A DNA stretch of 64,000 nt from Arthrobacter antibioticus (GCF_030063205.1 NZ_JASISQ010000008.1:23423-87422); one strand, 5' to 3'; positions 1 to 8,906 are shown, numbered from the stretch's first letter. Notes: generated by a model not told the origin, from the sequence alone. A program made the numbers and translations.

Positions 1-137
1 CCTTGCGCGGCCGGGTGAACCTGCTCAACTGGGACGGCAACGGCGCACCCGCCGGACTGTTCCCGCAACACCATCCCACGGAGCCGCCACGGGAGATTGA
101 CCGCGAAGATGCCCTCGAAGGCGGTGGGGGGGCATGA
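1..137 (+). CDS. narH: Respiratory nitrate reductase beta subunit, C-terminal end (partial)
   Basis: Only the last 44 codons are inside the window. The frame that starts at base 3 reads RGRVNLLNWDGNGAP and ends GGGGA-stop. The RVNLLNWDG stretch is typical of the NarH C-terminus. NarH is the iron-sulphur electron-transfer subunit that passes electrons from the NarI cytochrome to the NarG molybdenum subunit. The assignment is supported by narJ and narI directly downstream; the stop codon overlaps the narJ start (ATGA at 134-137), so the two are probably translationally coupled. Confidence 0.85.
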   Translation, partial: LRGRVNLLNWDGNGAPAGLFPQHHPTEPPREIDREDALEGGGGA

Positions 138-754
138 GCCGCAAAGATCAGGTAACATTTCTGGCCGCAGCCTGGTGCCTGTCCTACCCGGATGAGCAAC
201 TCCTTGAACGCATTCCGCTGATGAGGGCAGCCCTCGGTGAGTTTCCCGGCGCAACCAAGCCATTCGACGTCGTACTTTCCACATTGGAAAGCAAAGACTT
301 AATGGCTTCGCAAACCCAATATGTCAAGGAGTTTGACCTTGGCAAGCGGCATGCGCTGCACCTCTCCTACTGGACCGATGGCGATACGCGTCGCCGCGGC
401 GAGGTGCTGGGAGCGTTTAAGAAGGTGTATCGCGGATCGGACACCTTAGTGGATACCCGAGGCGAACTTCCCGATTATTTGCCCATGGTGCTGGAGTATG
501 CGGCCACCGTAGACATGGGCGCGGGCAAGGATCTCCTGCAGCAGTACCGGCCCAGCCTTGAGCTGATTAAATTTGGTCTGCTTCGGGACGATCTGCCGCA
601 TACCCACATTGTGCAGGCCATTTGCAACACGCTTCCGGGAGCTTCTCCGGCGGACGAACAAGCCGTGATGCGCATGGCAGGCTACGGACCGCCCACTGAA
701 TCCGTGGGCCTTGACCCTTACGACCCGCGACTGCTGCCCATGAAAGGCGCTTGA
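134..754 (+). CDS. narJ: Nitrate reductase assembly chaperone NarJ
   Basis: This 206-residue all-helical protein belongs to the TorD/NarJ family. NarJ is a cytoplasmic private chaperone that binds the NarG N-terminus, aids molybdenum cofactor insertion and delays membrane docking to NarI until NarGH is mature. The N-terminal LAAAWCLSYPDE and the internal DLGKRHALHLSYWTDGDTRRRGE segment-type motif (about residues 67-88) are characteristic. The position between narH and narI is the canonical narGHJI order. The start overlaps narH by 4 nt, and only 3 nt separate its stop from narI. Confidence 0.95.
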   Translation: MSRKDQVTFLAAAWCLSYPDEQLLERIPLMRAALGEFPGATKPFDVVLSTLESKDLMASQTQYVKEFDLGKRHALHLSYWTDGDTRRRGEVLGAFKKVYRGSDTLVDTRGELPDYLPMVLEYAATVDMGAGKDLLQQYRPSLELIKFGLLRDDLPHTHIVQAICNTLPGASPADEQAVMRMAGYGPPTESVGLDPYDPRLLPMKGA

Positions 755-757
755 GCA

Positions 758-1504
758 ATGGACATATTTTTGTGGGGCGTGCTGCCGTACCTCATGGTGG
801 TCATCCTGGTGGGCGGCTCCATCTGGCGGTACAAATATGACCAGTTTGGGTGGACAACCCGTTCCTCCCAACTTTATGAATCCAGGCTGCTGCGCATTGG
901 CTCACCGGTCTTCCACTTTGGTTTGCTGGCCGTCATTGCCGGGCACTTCTTTGGTCTTGTCATCCCCAAATCGTGGACAGAAGCTGTGGGCATGAGCGAG
1001 AATATTTACCATTTCAACGCCCTTTTTGTGGGTACTGTTGCCGGGGTTGGCACGCTGGGCGGAATCATTCTCTTGATCTACCGTCGCCGCAAAACCGGGC
1101 CGGTCTTTATGGCAACCACCAAAAATGACAAGTTGATGTATGTGGTGCTGGTGGCCGCCATCGTGTTTGGCTTGTGGACAACGTTGGCCAGCGTTTTTTG
1201 GCCCGATCACGACTTGACCTACCGGGACACGGTGTCACCGTGGTTCCGTTCACTGTTTATCTTCAGCCCCGACGTTGCCGCCATGGCTGCTGCGCCGACG
1301 GCCTTCCACATACACACACTGGTAGGAATGGCATTGTTTGTCATCTGGCCGTTCACCCGTTTGGTGCACGCCTTCACAGCCCCCTTGCACTACCTGTTCC
1401 GGCCCTACATTGTGTACCGCTCACGGGACAAGGGCCCCACCGTGGCCAACCAGCATGGTTGGTCCGATGTGGGCACGCACGACCGGGACACCAAACACCG
1501 TTAA
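758..1504 (+). CDS. narI: Respiratory nitrate reductase gamma subunit (cytochrome b)
   Basis: This 248-residue membrane protein has about five hydrophobic helices. NarI is the dihaem quinol oxidase that anchors NarGH at the inner face of the membrane and feeds electrons from menaquinol. Candidate haem-ligand histidines lie in FHFGLLAVIAGHFFG (about residues 52-66) and in HIHTLVGMALF (about 187-197), as in the family. The first helix, LWGVLPYLMVVILVGG, acts as an uncleaved signal anchor. It closes the nar operon, followed by the nitrate/nitrite carrier. Confidence 0.95.
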   Translation: MDIFLWGVLPYLMVVILVGGSIWRYKYDQFGWTTRSSQLYESRLLRIGSPVFHFGLLAVIAGHFFGLVIPKSWTEAVGMSENIYHFNALFVGTVAGVGTLGGIILLIYRRRKTGPVFMATTKNDKLMYVVLVAAIVFGLWTTLASVFWPDHDLTYRDTVSPWFRSLFIFSPDVAAMAAAPTAFHIHTLVGMALFVIWPFTRLVHAFTAPLHYLFRPYIVYRSRDKGPTVANQHGWSDVGTHDRDTKHR

Positions 1505-1520
1505 TTACTGCTTTTTGAAC

Positions 1521-1550
1521 CGCCACTAGTTGCACGGCTACTAGTTGCAT
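1521..1550 (+). repeat. 15-bp tandem duplication after narI
   Basis: Two adjacent 15-bp units (1521-1535 and 1536-1550) share 12 of 15 bases, around the core ACTAGTTGCA. They lie between the narI stop and the narK ribosome-binding site. No function is evident; it fits the window-wide habit of short tandem duplications near gene ends. Confidence 0.6.
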
Positions 1551-1586
1551 CAGCCATTGCCTGCACCAGCCACTACAGGAGAAATC

Positions 1587-2828
1587 ATGGCACGAGAAAC
1601 CACAACAAGCGCGCCTGCGCTTGAAGCAGTCAAGGGCCAGGCCCTGAACCTTATTTTGGCCACAGCCGCCTCGGTGGTGGGCTTCTGGGCGTGGAACGTC
1701 ATAGCCACGTTGAGCACACACTATGCAAAGAACATGGAACTCTCTGCCGGGACCATGGGTATTTTGGTGGCTATGCCCATCTTTGTGGGTTCCTTGGGGC
1801 GCATTGTGGTGGGCGCCATGACTGACAAGTACGGCGGACGGGCACTGTTCACCTTTGTTTTGCTGGCCACCATCCCCACAGTTCTGCTCGTCGCTTGGGG
1901 CGGGGCAATAAACTCCTTCCCGATGGTACTCGCCGCCGGTTTTTTGCTGGGCGTAGCCGGCACGGTCTTTGCTGTCGGCATCCCCTTTGTCAGCGCGTGG
2001 TACCCGCCGGCCAGGCGCGGATTTGCCACGGGAGTTTTTGGGGCCGGAATGGGCGGCACGGCCCTTGCCGCCTTCTTGAACCCGCGCCTTGTTAAGTCCA
2101 TAGGCTACGTTCCCACCCACCTATTGATTGCCGTTCTCTTGGCTGTCATGGCAGGCCTTGTCTGGTTTTTCATGAAGAACTCCCCCGACTGGGTGCCCAG
2201 TAAGGAACCAGTACTACCTAAACTCTTGGACGCCTCAAAACTGGCTGTCACCTGGAAACTGTGCTTCTTGTACGCCGTGGTCTTTGGCGGGTTCGTTTCC
2301 TTCGCCACGTATCTGCCCACATACCTGCGTGACGTCTACGAATTTGATCCCAGCGCGGCCGGTGCCCGAACAGCCGGGTTCGCGTTGGCAGCAGTGCTGG
2401 CCCGCCCCATTGGCGGCGTGCTGGCCGATAAAATTGGTTCCAAACCTGTAGTGATTGCATCGCTTGTGGGCGTGGGCATTTTGGGCTTCATAGTAGCCCT
2501 TGAACCGGCCGCCGATGTGCAGGCCGGCCCCATTTTCATTGGCCTGGCTGCCGCGCTTGGGCTGGGTACCGGTGGTGTTTTTGCTTGGGTAGGCAAACTA
2601 TCCCCTGAAGGAAAAATGGGCACAGTGGGCGGTATTGTCAGTGCCGCCGGTGGCTTGGGCGGTTACTTCCCACCACTGATTATGGGTATGACGTACAACG
2701 CCGACGCCGAAAGTTACAAGTACGCCATAGGACTTTCACTCCTGGTGGTCACGGCCGTGGTGGCTTTGCTGTTTGCATTGATTTTTGTGAAGACGCCCGC
2801 AATGGAGCCCGTACCAGCCACGAAATAG
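1587..2828 (+). CDS. narK: NarK-type nitrate/nitrite MFS transporter
   Basis: This 413-residue major facilitator has 12 predicted membrane segments. The start at 1587 is chosen because AGGAG (1577-1581) sits 5 nt upstream; an upstream in-frame ATG at 1545 lacks such a site. Glycine-rich helices such as GAGMGGTALAAFL and SAAGGLGGYFPPLIMG match the nitrate-signature helices of the nitrate/nitrite porter family. Placement right behind narGHJI indicates nitrate import and/or nitrite export for anaerobic respiration. Whether it is a symporter or an antiporter cannot be read from the sequence. Confidence 0.88.
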   Translation: MARETTTSAPALEAVKGQALNLILATAASVVGFWAWNVIATLSTHYAKNMELSAGTMGILVAMPIFVGSLGRIVVGAMTDKYGGRALFTFVLLATIPTVLLVAWGGAINSFPMVLAAGFLLGVAGTVFAVGIPFVSAWYPPARRGFATGVFGAGMGGTALAAFLNPRLVKSIGYVPTHLLIAVLLAVMAGLVWFFMKNSPDWVPSKEPVLPKLLDASKLAVTWKLCFLYAVVFGGFVSFATYLPTYLRDVYEFDPSAAGARTAGFALAAVLARPIGGVLADKIGSKPVVIASLVGVGILGFIVALEPAADVQAGPIFIGLAAALGLGTGGVFAWVGKLSPEGKMGTVGGIVSAAGGLGGYFPPLIMGMTYNADAESYKYAIGLSLLVVTAVVALLFALIFVKTPAMEPVPATK

Positions 2829-2865
2829 TTCCTTCTCCGTGCTGCGCCCCTTCCTCTCCTTCGTG

Positions 2866-2922
2866 GGTTGAGGTTGGAGGTAATGACGTCCCTGCGGGAC
2901 GTCATTACCTCCAACCTCAACC
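2866..2922. repeat. 27-bp perfect inverted repeat (3-nt loop) after narK
   Basis: The arms at 2866-2892 and 2896-2922 are perfectly complementary and separated only by TGC. The hairpin would be extremely stable. No T-run follows on either strand, so it is not a textbook intrinsic terminator, though it lies 38 bp after the narK stop and may end or protect the nar transcript. Confidence 0.9.
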
Positions 2923-3036
2923 TCGTGTGGCGGGCTTGTCACGCTGTCGGGTAAATGAGTCTCTCAATACTGCGTAGGATTGATAGATGTGGTTCTTGCT
3001 CTTGGACCACCCTCAACCGACAGGTGGAAAAGTTCC

Positions 3037-6000
3037 GTGACGCACTCCTCCGCTGATTCCCGTCTCCTAACCCGAATCGCCGAGTTCACCGAGAATTCCA
3101 TTGCCGCTGGCCGGGTCTATGCTGATCAGGGCCGGGTCAGCGACATTGTTTTGGAACCTGCCACCGGACTGCTTTCGGGCAGGGTGACCGGAACCCACGA
3201 ATACCGGAGCACGGCGAAACTTGTGCGTGAGCATGACGGCGTCATTGCCTGCCGAGTGGGCATCTGCAACTGCCCTGTACGCCAAAATTGCAAGCATGTT
3301 GTTGCCCTCATCTCTGCCGCCGAACACGACCAGTCATTCACGGACTTTTTTGTTCCCGATGAAGCACCCCGGGAACCAACATTCCTGGAGACCCTGCTGG
3401 CAAAAGCCAAGGACGGAAAGTCAGCAGCAGCCGCGGCGCCCATTCACAGCGAAGACGAACCGGCCGTTGATTCCTGGGAAGCTGCATTGTCAGCGCTGCT
3501 GCCTCCCGCGGCGGCCGCTCCCAGCCAGGACACGCCCGCGCTTGGACTGCAGTTTGAACTTCATCTGCCGCCACCGCGCTTTTCCTACCGCGGCCGCGGC
3601 AACACAGTGCCCTCCGAACCTGTTCTGAACGTCCGTCCCGTTGTTATGGGCACCCGCGGAAAATGGGTCAAGACAGGAGTCAGCTGGGCAACCCTGGGCT
3701 ACCTTGCCTACGGTGGCGCGCATGACCGCACCCAGTTGGAATGGCTCAGCGAATTCCTGTCCTCACACAGCCCGCGCCAGTACAACCACGGAAACGCCGG
3801 TGCGTGGCTATCCATAAATGACTTCGCTGGCCGTAACCTGTGGCAGCTGCTGTCCAGTGCCCACAAGAACGGCATAGCCCTGATCCAGTCAGGCGGCGGG
3901 GACCCCATCAGAGTTGTCAGTCAGGAAGCATCACTGCAGTTGGATGTTAGCCAGGCGGACTCAGGGGGACTGGATGTTAGTCCGCTGATTGACCTTGATG
4001 GTGTCCGGATCGAGGCTGAGGTTCTTGGCCGAGTTGGGTCTCCCGTCAGTGGACTCTTTTTCAGCTCCAAAGCCGAGACCGGCGGCACCGCAGGGAGCAC
4101 TGCCCAAGGCCGCGACGCCGTCGTCCGCGGAAGTATCACGCTGGCACCTCTGCCCGCAGATGTCTCTGCCCAAATGCTCGATTTTGCACTGCGGAAGGAA
4201 ACAGTCCACGTCCCTGCGCAGGCGCGGGATAAGTTCCTCACCCAGATTTATCCGCAACTCAAGCAGGCTGCCGCAGTGGTTTCGGCCGATCATTCGGTGG
4301 AATTGCCCGCATACGTGGAACCTACCTTGTCGCTTCTGGCGGCGTATGGCGGTGACCACACTGTGCGTTTGCATTGGGAGTGGCATTACCCTGTGGGCTC
4401 CCGCGTGACGTCCCTGCCCTTGTGGCCTGAGCTCGGGGAGAGCGCTGTCCGGGATGCCGGGGCAGAGGCCCGCTTAATCGAGAGTGTGGGCCAGCCGTGG
4501 GAGGACATCACGGCTATGGGCGTTGCGGCTAACCATGCGTGGGGGGAGCCTTCACTTGCAGGTTCCGCTTCCTTGACAGATTTGGACACGCTCACATTTA
4601 CCGAGACTGTGTTGCCTAGACTAGAGGCACTGCCCGGGGTTCAGGTTGAAACTTCCGGCAACATTGCCAGCTACCGCGAAGTTACCGAAGCACCCATCGT
4701 CACTATTTCAACCAAGGCTACCGACGAGCGCGACTGGTTTGATCTGGGCATTGTCATTACGCTCGAAGGCCAGTACGTCTCCTTTGCCGCCGTCTTCTCG
4801 GCTTTGGCTGCCGGAAATTCACGCATGCTGCTGCCTAGCGGAGCTTACTTCTCCTTGGACCGCCCCGAACTCCATCAGCTGCGTGCCTTGATAGATGAAG
4901 CTCGCAGTCTCAATGACAGCAAAGATGGCGAACTGCGCATCAGCCGGTTCCAGGCCGGGCTTTGGGATGAGCTGGCCCAGCTTGGCATCGTTGACGAGCA
5001 GGCACAGGCTTGGCGCAAGACCATCTCTGGCCTGCTCGACGGCGGACCCCCCGTTGCACTGCCTGCGCCCCCAGGGTTGAATGCAACCCTGCGCCCCTAC
5101 CAGCTGGATGGCTTTAACTGGCTGCACTTTTTGTATAGCTTTGGTTTGGGCGGCGTCCTTGCAGATGACATGGGTTTGGGAAAGACAGTCCAGACCCTGG
5201 CGTTGATGTGCCAGGTCAAGGCCGATAACGATGCACGCGGTTCGAGCAACCCGCCGTTTCTTGTAGTTGCACCCACCTCCGTGGTGGGTAACTGGGCCAG
5301 TGAGAGCATTAAGTTTGCGCCTGGGCTCAAGGTCGTGACAGTCTCTGAAACCTTTGCCAAGAGCGGGCTGGACTCGGCAGAATTCTTTGGCGATGCCGAC
5401 ATTGTCATCACGTCCTACGCACTGTTCCGCATCGATTTTCCTGAATATGGAATGCAGGATTTTGCCGGACTGATTTTGGATGAGGCGCAGTTCGTCAAGA
5501 ACCACCAGTCGAAGGCATACCAGTGCGCACGGAAATTGAAGTCCCCCTTCAAGCTGTCCGTCACAGGAACACCCATGGAAAACAACCTCATGGAGTTGTG
5601 GGCGTTGCTGTCCATTGTGGCTCCTGGACTTTTCCCCAGCCCAAAGCGATTCGCCGAATTTTACCAGCGTCCCATTGAAAAGAACGCAGACTCTGAGCTG
5701 TTGGCGAAGCTGCGTGCGCGCGTCAAGCCACTCATGCTGCGACGCACCAAGGAACAGGTGATTGCTGATCTGCCTGCCAAGCAGGAACAGATACTGGAAG
5801 TGGAGTTGAATCCACGTCACCAGAAAATCTACCAAACGCATTTGCAGCGGGAACGTGCCAAGATCCTTGGCCTGCTAGAAAATGTTAATAAGAACCGCTT
5901 CACTATTTTCCAGTCCCTGACATTGCTTCGTCAGCTCAGTCTGGACGTGTCCCTTGTTGATGAAAATCATGCCGGAGTACGCTCCTCGAAGCTGGATGTG

Positions 6001-6489
6001 TTGTTCGAGCAGCTAGAAGACGTGGTCAGAGAAGGCCACAGGGCACTGATATTTAGCCAGTTTACGGGTTTCTTGGGTAAGGTTCGTGAGCGTCTCATAG
6101 CTGAAGGCATTGACTTCACGTATCTTGACGGAGGCACACGCAACAGAGCCGCCGTCGTTGATGAATTCAAGACCGGGACGGCACCACTGTTCTTGATTAG
6201 TCTCAAAGCCGGTGGTTTTGGATTGAACCTGACGGAGGCGGACTACGTGTTCATTCTTGATCCGTGGTGGAACCCCGCCTCGGAGGCGCAGGCGGTGGAC
6301 CGTACGCACCGCATCGGGCAGAAGAAGAACGTCATGGTGTACCGATTGGTTGCCAAAGACACGATCGAAGAAAAGGTCATGGCGTTGAAGGCGAAGAAAT
6401 CCCAGCTGTTCTCAGATGTAATGAGTGGAGATTCGCTCTCCAGCGGGGCACTGACGGCAACCGACCTGGCCGGGCTCTTCCGGGACTAA
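3037..6489 (+). CDS. SWIM zinc finger / SNF2-family helicase
   Basis: This 1150-residue DEAD/SNF2 ATPase probably acts in DNA repair or chromosome remodelling; the substrate is unknown. An N-terminal SWIM finger shows C77-x-C79 and C85-x-H87. The middle region (about 150-640) is the bacterial SNF2-associated domain. The helicase core has motif I DDMGLGKT (residues 710-717), motif II DEAQ (815-818) and a C-terminal helicase domain ending near HRIGQ. I prefer GTG at 3037, with AGGTGG at 3022-3027, over a TTG at 2980 that would add 19 non-conserved residues. It stands alone between two strong palindromes, so it is probably monocistronic. Confidence 0.9.
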   Translation: MTHSSADSRLLTRIAEFTENSIAAGRVYADQGRVSDIVLEPATGLLSGRVTGTHEYRSTAKLVREHDGVIACRVGICNCPVRQNCKHVVALISAAEHDQSFTDFFVPDEAPREPTFLETLLAKAKDGKSAAAAAPIHSEDEPAVDSWEAALSALLPPAAAAPSQDTPALGLQFELHLPPPRFSYRGRGNTVPSEPVLNVRPVVMGTRGKWVKTGVSWATLGYLAYGGAHDRTQLEWLSEFLSSHSPRQYNHGNAGAWLSINDFAGRNLWQLLSSAHKNGIALIQSGGGDPIRVVSQEASLQLDVSQADSGGLDVSPLIDLDGVRIEAEVLGRVGSPVSGLFFSSKAETGGTAGSTAQGRDAVVRGSITLAPLPADVSAQMLDFALRKETVHVPAQARDKFLTQIYPQLKQAAAVVSADHSVELPAYVEPTLSLLAAYGGDHTVRLHWEWHYPVGSRVTSLPLWPELGESAVRDAGAEARLIESVGQPWEDITAMGVAANHAWGEPSLAGSASLTDLDTLTFTETVLPRLEALPGVQVETSGNIASYREVTEAPIVTISTKATDERDWFDLGIVITLEGQYVSFAAVFSALAAGNSRMLLPSGAYFSLDRPELHQLRALIDEARSLNDSKDGELRISRFQAGLWDELAQLGIVDEQAQAWRKTISGLLDGGPPVALPAPPGLNATLRPYQLDGFNWLHFLYSFGLGGVLADDMGLGKTVQTLALMCQVKADNDARGSSNPPFLVVAPTSVVGNWASESIKFAPGLKVVTVSETFAKSGLDSAEFFGDADIVITSYALFRIDFPEYGMQDFAGLILDEAQFVKNHQSKAYQCARKLKSPFKLSVTGTPMENNLMELWALLSIVAPGLFPSPKRFAEFYQRPIEKNADSELLAKLRARVKPLMLRRTKEQVIADLPAKQEQILEVELNPRHQKIYQTHLQRERAKILGLLENVNKNRFTIFQSLTLLRQLSLDVSLVDENHAGVRSSKLDVLFEQLEDVVREGHRALIFSQFTGFLGKVRERLIAEGIDFTYLDGGTRNRAAVVDEFKTGTAPLFLISLKAGGFGLNLTEADYVFILDPWWNPASEAQAVDRTHRIGQKKNVMVYRLVAKDTIEEKVMALKAKKSQLFSDVMSGDSLSSGALTATDLAGLFRD

Positions 6490-6501
6490 CGAATTTTCCA
6501 C

Positions 6502-6571
6502 CTGAGGGCGTGCCATGCTGGCGGGGGCGTGTGAACTTTCATACGCCCCCGCCAGCATGGCACGCCCTCAG
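6502..6571. terminator. 29-bp perfect palindrome between convergent SNF2 gene and hspR
   Basis: The arms at 6502-6530 and 6543-6571 are perfectly complementary, and the stem can extend inward with one G-T pair to a 2-nt loop. The right arm includes the hspR stop codon (6568-6570). Its place between convergent genes suggests a bidirectional transcript end, but there is no U-tract on either side. Confidence 0.75.
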
Positions 6572-7008
6572 CGCTGTGGACGCCAGATGACAACTGCCTG
6601 GCTACGGGGACGCGGGCGCTGACCGCGGGCCAGCGCAACAATATCCCCGCCGGTGAGCCCACCGGCAAATACTCGGGTGTTGGCACGGGGCGGACGCGAG
6701 GCCATCTGCGCTGCGGCGTCTTCGAGTGCATCGCTGAGCTCCACGACTTTTGCGCGCAGGACATCCACCTCGTTTTGCAGCTCCATGACCCGTCGGATCC
6801 CCTCAAGGGAGATCCCTTCTTGCGACAGTCGCTGAACTTCACGCAGCATCTCAACATCGTGCTGGGAATAGCGGCGCGACCTGCCCGGGGCACGGCGGGG
6901 TTTGACGATGCCCAACCTGTCATATTGGCGCAGCGTTTGTGGGTGCATCTCTGCCAGCTCGGCCGCCACGGAAATCACAAAAATGGGTGAGTGGGGATCA
7001 ACAAACAT
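6568..7008 (-). CDS. hspR: Heat-shock repressor HspR (MerR family)
   Basis: This 146-residue MerR-type regulator starts with FVISVAAELAEMHPQTLRQYDR, the diagnostic HspR helix-turn-helix, followed by the wing (GRSRRYSQHDVEMLREVQ) and a C-terminal coiled coil. In actinobacteria HspR, with DnaK as co-repressor, binds HAIR inverted repeats to silence dnaK operons. Two such repeats lie upstream of dnaK in this window. It is the last gene of the dnaK-grpE-dnaJ-hspR series, the usual autoregulatory layout. AAAGGA precedes the ATG. Confidence 0.95.
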   Translation of the reverse strand: MFVDPHSPIFVISVAAELAEMHPQTLRQYDRLGIVKPRRAPGRSRRYSQHDVEMLREVQRLSQEGISLEGIRRVMELQNEVDVLRAKVVELSDALEDAAAQMASRPPRANTRVFAGGLTGGDIVALARGQRPRPRSQAVVIWRPQR

Positions 7009-7020
7009 TGCAACGTCCTT

Positions 7021-7056
7021 TCTTTGGCGGCTCTGGTGTCTTTGGCGGCTCTGGTG
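7021..7056. repeat. 18-bp exact tandem duplication between dnaJ and hspR
   Basis: The 18-bp unit at 7021-7038 is repeated without a mismatch at 7039-7056, just upstream of the hspR ribosome-binding site. It lies in the 110-bp dnaJ-hspR spacer and is not in a recognised gene. A recent slippage event is the simplest origin. Confidence 0.85.
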
Positions 7057-7118
7057 CTCACGGAGCCTGCCGTCCCGCGGGCCCCGTTATGGGTCCGCGA
7101 GAGTGGTCAGGTAGCAAG

Positions 7119-8126
7119 CTACAGCTTTGCTTTGTCCTTGAGTGCAGCACGGACGTCCTCGTCAGCTGTTGCTGAAGCGAAAGCGCGCACGGCGGCTTCA
7201 GCTTCCTTGTTCAGCTTTTGCGGCACTGTCACGTCAATGGTGACGAGAAGGTCACCATCACCCTTCTTGGTTTTAACGCCTGCCCCCTTGACGCGTAGCG
7301 TCCGTCCGGAAGGGGTTCCGGCCGGAACGCGGACACGCACAGTTTCTCCCGTCAGCGTGGGCACGCTGATGTCTGCCCCTAGCGCGGCTTCATGGAATGC
7401 CACGGGGACATGGACACGAATGTTGTTGCCATCACGCACGAAGAAGTCGTGCGGCTTGACCTTAACAGTGACCATTAGGTCACCCGGGCCGGCAGCACCT
7501 GACTGGCCCTTGCCTCTGACCCTGACCTTCTGACCATCCTTGATACCTGCGGGAATCCGTACATCGATCACGTCGCCGTTAGGCTCACGCAGACCAATCT
7601 TGGTTCCGGTAATTGACCCGCCAAAGGAGATGGTTGTTGAGGCGCTGCGGTCAGCACCTTTCGTAGGTGTTGACTGGAAGCCGCCAAAACCGCCGCCACC
7701 GCCGCCAAAGAGGTCCGCGAACTCCGGCGGTAAGCCTGAGCCGTATCCTGGGTTCCCACGAGGTGAGCCACCAAATCCGGGATTCCCCCGGGGCGCTCCG
7801 CGGCCGCCACCAAAGAGGTCGCCAAAGACATCCTCGAAGCCACCGCCTCCGCCGTGTCCACCAGTGCCGCCTGCGCTGAAGCGGGCGCCGCCTCCCATGG
7901 CACGGATGGCGTCATATTGTTCGCGATCTTCTTTACTTGAGAGTACTGAATACGCTTCGGAGACGTCCTTGAAAGTTTTTTCCGACGCAGGATCACCAGA
8001 GTTTGTGTCCGGGTGATACTTACGGGCTAACTTCCGGTAGGCCTTCTTGATGTCGGTGTCCGATGCATCTTTGGACACTCCGAGGATTTTATAGAAGTCT
8101 TTCTCGACCCAATCCTGACTTGCCAA
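7119..8126 (-). CDS. dnaJ: DnaJ-family co-chaperone without zinc finger
   Basis: This 335-residue Hsp40 stimulates DnaK ATPase and delivers clients. The J domain has the HPD motif (KYHPDTNSGD, about residues 37-46) and is followed by a long Gly/Phe-rich linker (about 76-150) and two C-terminal beta-barrel domains. The CxxCxGxG zinc-finger repeats of type I DnaJ are absent and the protein has no cysteine, so it is a type II (CbpA-like) Hsp40. The start is TTG at 8126 behind AAAGGAGG. The gene lies 214 bp from grpE, a spacer with two strong hairpins. Confidence 0.92.
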   Translation of the reverse strand: MASQDWVEKDFYKILGVSKDASDTDIKKAYRKLARKYHPDTNSGDPASEKTFKDVSEAYSVLSSKEDREQYDAIRAMGGGARFSAGGTGGHGGGGGFEDVFGDLFGGGRGAPRGNPGFGGSPRGNPGYGSGLPPEFADLFGGGGGGFGGFQSTPTKGADRSASTTISFGGSITGTKIGLREPNGDVIDVRIPAGIKDGQKVRVRGKGQSGAAGPGDLMVTVKVKPHDFFVRDGNNIRVHVPVAFHEAALGADISVPTLTGETVRVRVPAGTPSGRTLRVKGAGVKTKKGDGDLLVTIDVTVPQKLNKEAEAAVRAFASATADEDVRAALKDKAKL

Positions 8127-8222
8127 GACGCCTCCTTTCTAAAAGTTTGTTGGGGGTAATGCTTCGCCAAGGGTGGGGCTGACCGGGACACAAGTGCCTC
8201 GATCAACCCCACCGGTGGCTTA

Positions 8223-8278
8223 GGCCCACCAGGGGGCCCCGGGACGAGCTTGCGCGTCCCGGGAGGCACTGGTGGGCC
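8223..8278. other. Compound hairpin in the grpE-dnaJ spacer
   Basis: An outer 10-bp stem (8223-8232 with 8269-8278) encloses an inner 9-bp stem (8238-8246 with 8255-8263), all perfectly paired. It sits inside the chaperone operon rather than at its end. A second hairpin lies next to it. Possible roles are attenuation, RNA processing or 3' end protection of the dnaK-grpE mRNA. Confidence 0.75.
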
Positions 8279-8292
8279 CACAGTTCCGAGGC

Positions 8293-8328
8293 CCCCGGTC
8301 GAATCTGCGCCAGCGGATTCAACCGGGG
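8293..8328. other. Second hairpin in the grpE-dnaJ spacer
   Basis: CCCCGGT at 8293-8299 pairs with ACCGGGG at 8322-8328, and GAATC at 8301-8305 pairs with GATTC at 8316-8320, with a single C/A mismatch between the two stems. It begins only 12 nt after the grpE stop on the minus-strand transcript. There is no T-run, so it probably acts at the RNA level rather than as a classical terminator. Confidence 0.7.
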
Positions 8329-8340
8329 AGGAATCGGGGA

Positions 8341-8904
8341 CTATTCAGGTACTGCCACGATGACCTGTGCGGCGCGCAGAATTCGCTCACCGGACTTGTA
8401 TCCGTTGCGTAGCACCTGACTAACAGTGTCAACCTCAATATCGGCGCCAGGCTGCTGAATGAGTGCCTCGTGAATGGTCGGATCAAATGCCACACCAGTT
8501 GTGTTGATCTTTTCCAAACCGTAGGTAGCCAAAGCTGTTTCCAGCTTTGCCGCGATGGCCGAAAAGGGGCCATCGGTGAGGTCGCCGTGCGCACGCGCCG
8601 CGTCAATGTCATCCACCACGGGCAGTAGCGAGTTCAGTACGCCAATGACGGCCATCTGTCCTGCCACTGCTCGGTCGCGTTCAACACGCTTGCGGTAGTT
8701 GACGTATTCGGCTTGTAAGCGAAGAAGGTCATTCTTCCACTCGGCAGCCTCATCGGTGAGCACACCTTGGGCAACTGACTCATCAGCCGGAACCTCAACA
8801 CCGTTGAGGATATCTTCCGCCTGGGAGAGCGCATCGCCCTCGTTAGTAGCGTCTTCGGGGATTCCGTCTTCCGGAACCTCTTCAGGGTTTACTGACTCAG
8901 ACAT
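8341..8904 (-). CDS. grpE: Nucleotide exchange factor GrpE
   Basis: This 187-residue co-chaperone exchanges ADP for ATP on DnaK. An acidic N-terminal tail (EEVPEDGIPEDATNEGD) precedes the long dimerising coiled coil (about 50-110) and the beta domain with DPTIHEALIQQPG (about 137-150), a GrpE hallmark. Only 2 nt separate it from the dnaK stop, so the two are co-transcribed from the HspR-controlled promoter. The length is normal for actinobacteria. Confidence 0.95.
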   Translation of the reverse strand: MSESVNPEEVPEDGIPEDATNEGDALSQAEDILNGVEVPADESVAQGVLTDEAAEWKNDLLRLQAEYVNYRKRVERDRAVAGQMAVIGVLNSLLPVVDDIDAARAHGDLTDGPFSAIAAKLETALATYGLEKINTTGVAFDPTIHEALIQQPGADIEVDTVSQVLRNGYKSGERILRAAQVIVAVPE

Positions 8905-8906
8905 GC

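Noticed and set aside
2980..3036. TTG start 57 bp upstream for the SNF2 protein
   Set aside because: No ribosome site and 19 residues without family resemblance; GTG 3037 has AGGTGG at good spacing.
4819..5841. 340-codon minus-strand frame inside the SNF2 gene
   Set aside because: It lies wholly opposite conserved helicase motifs; a codon-bias shadow, with no initiation signals.
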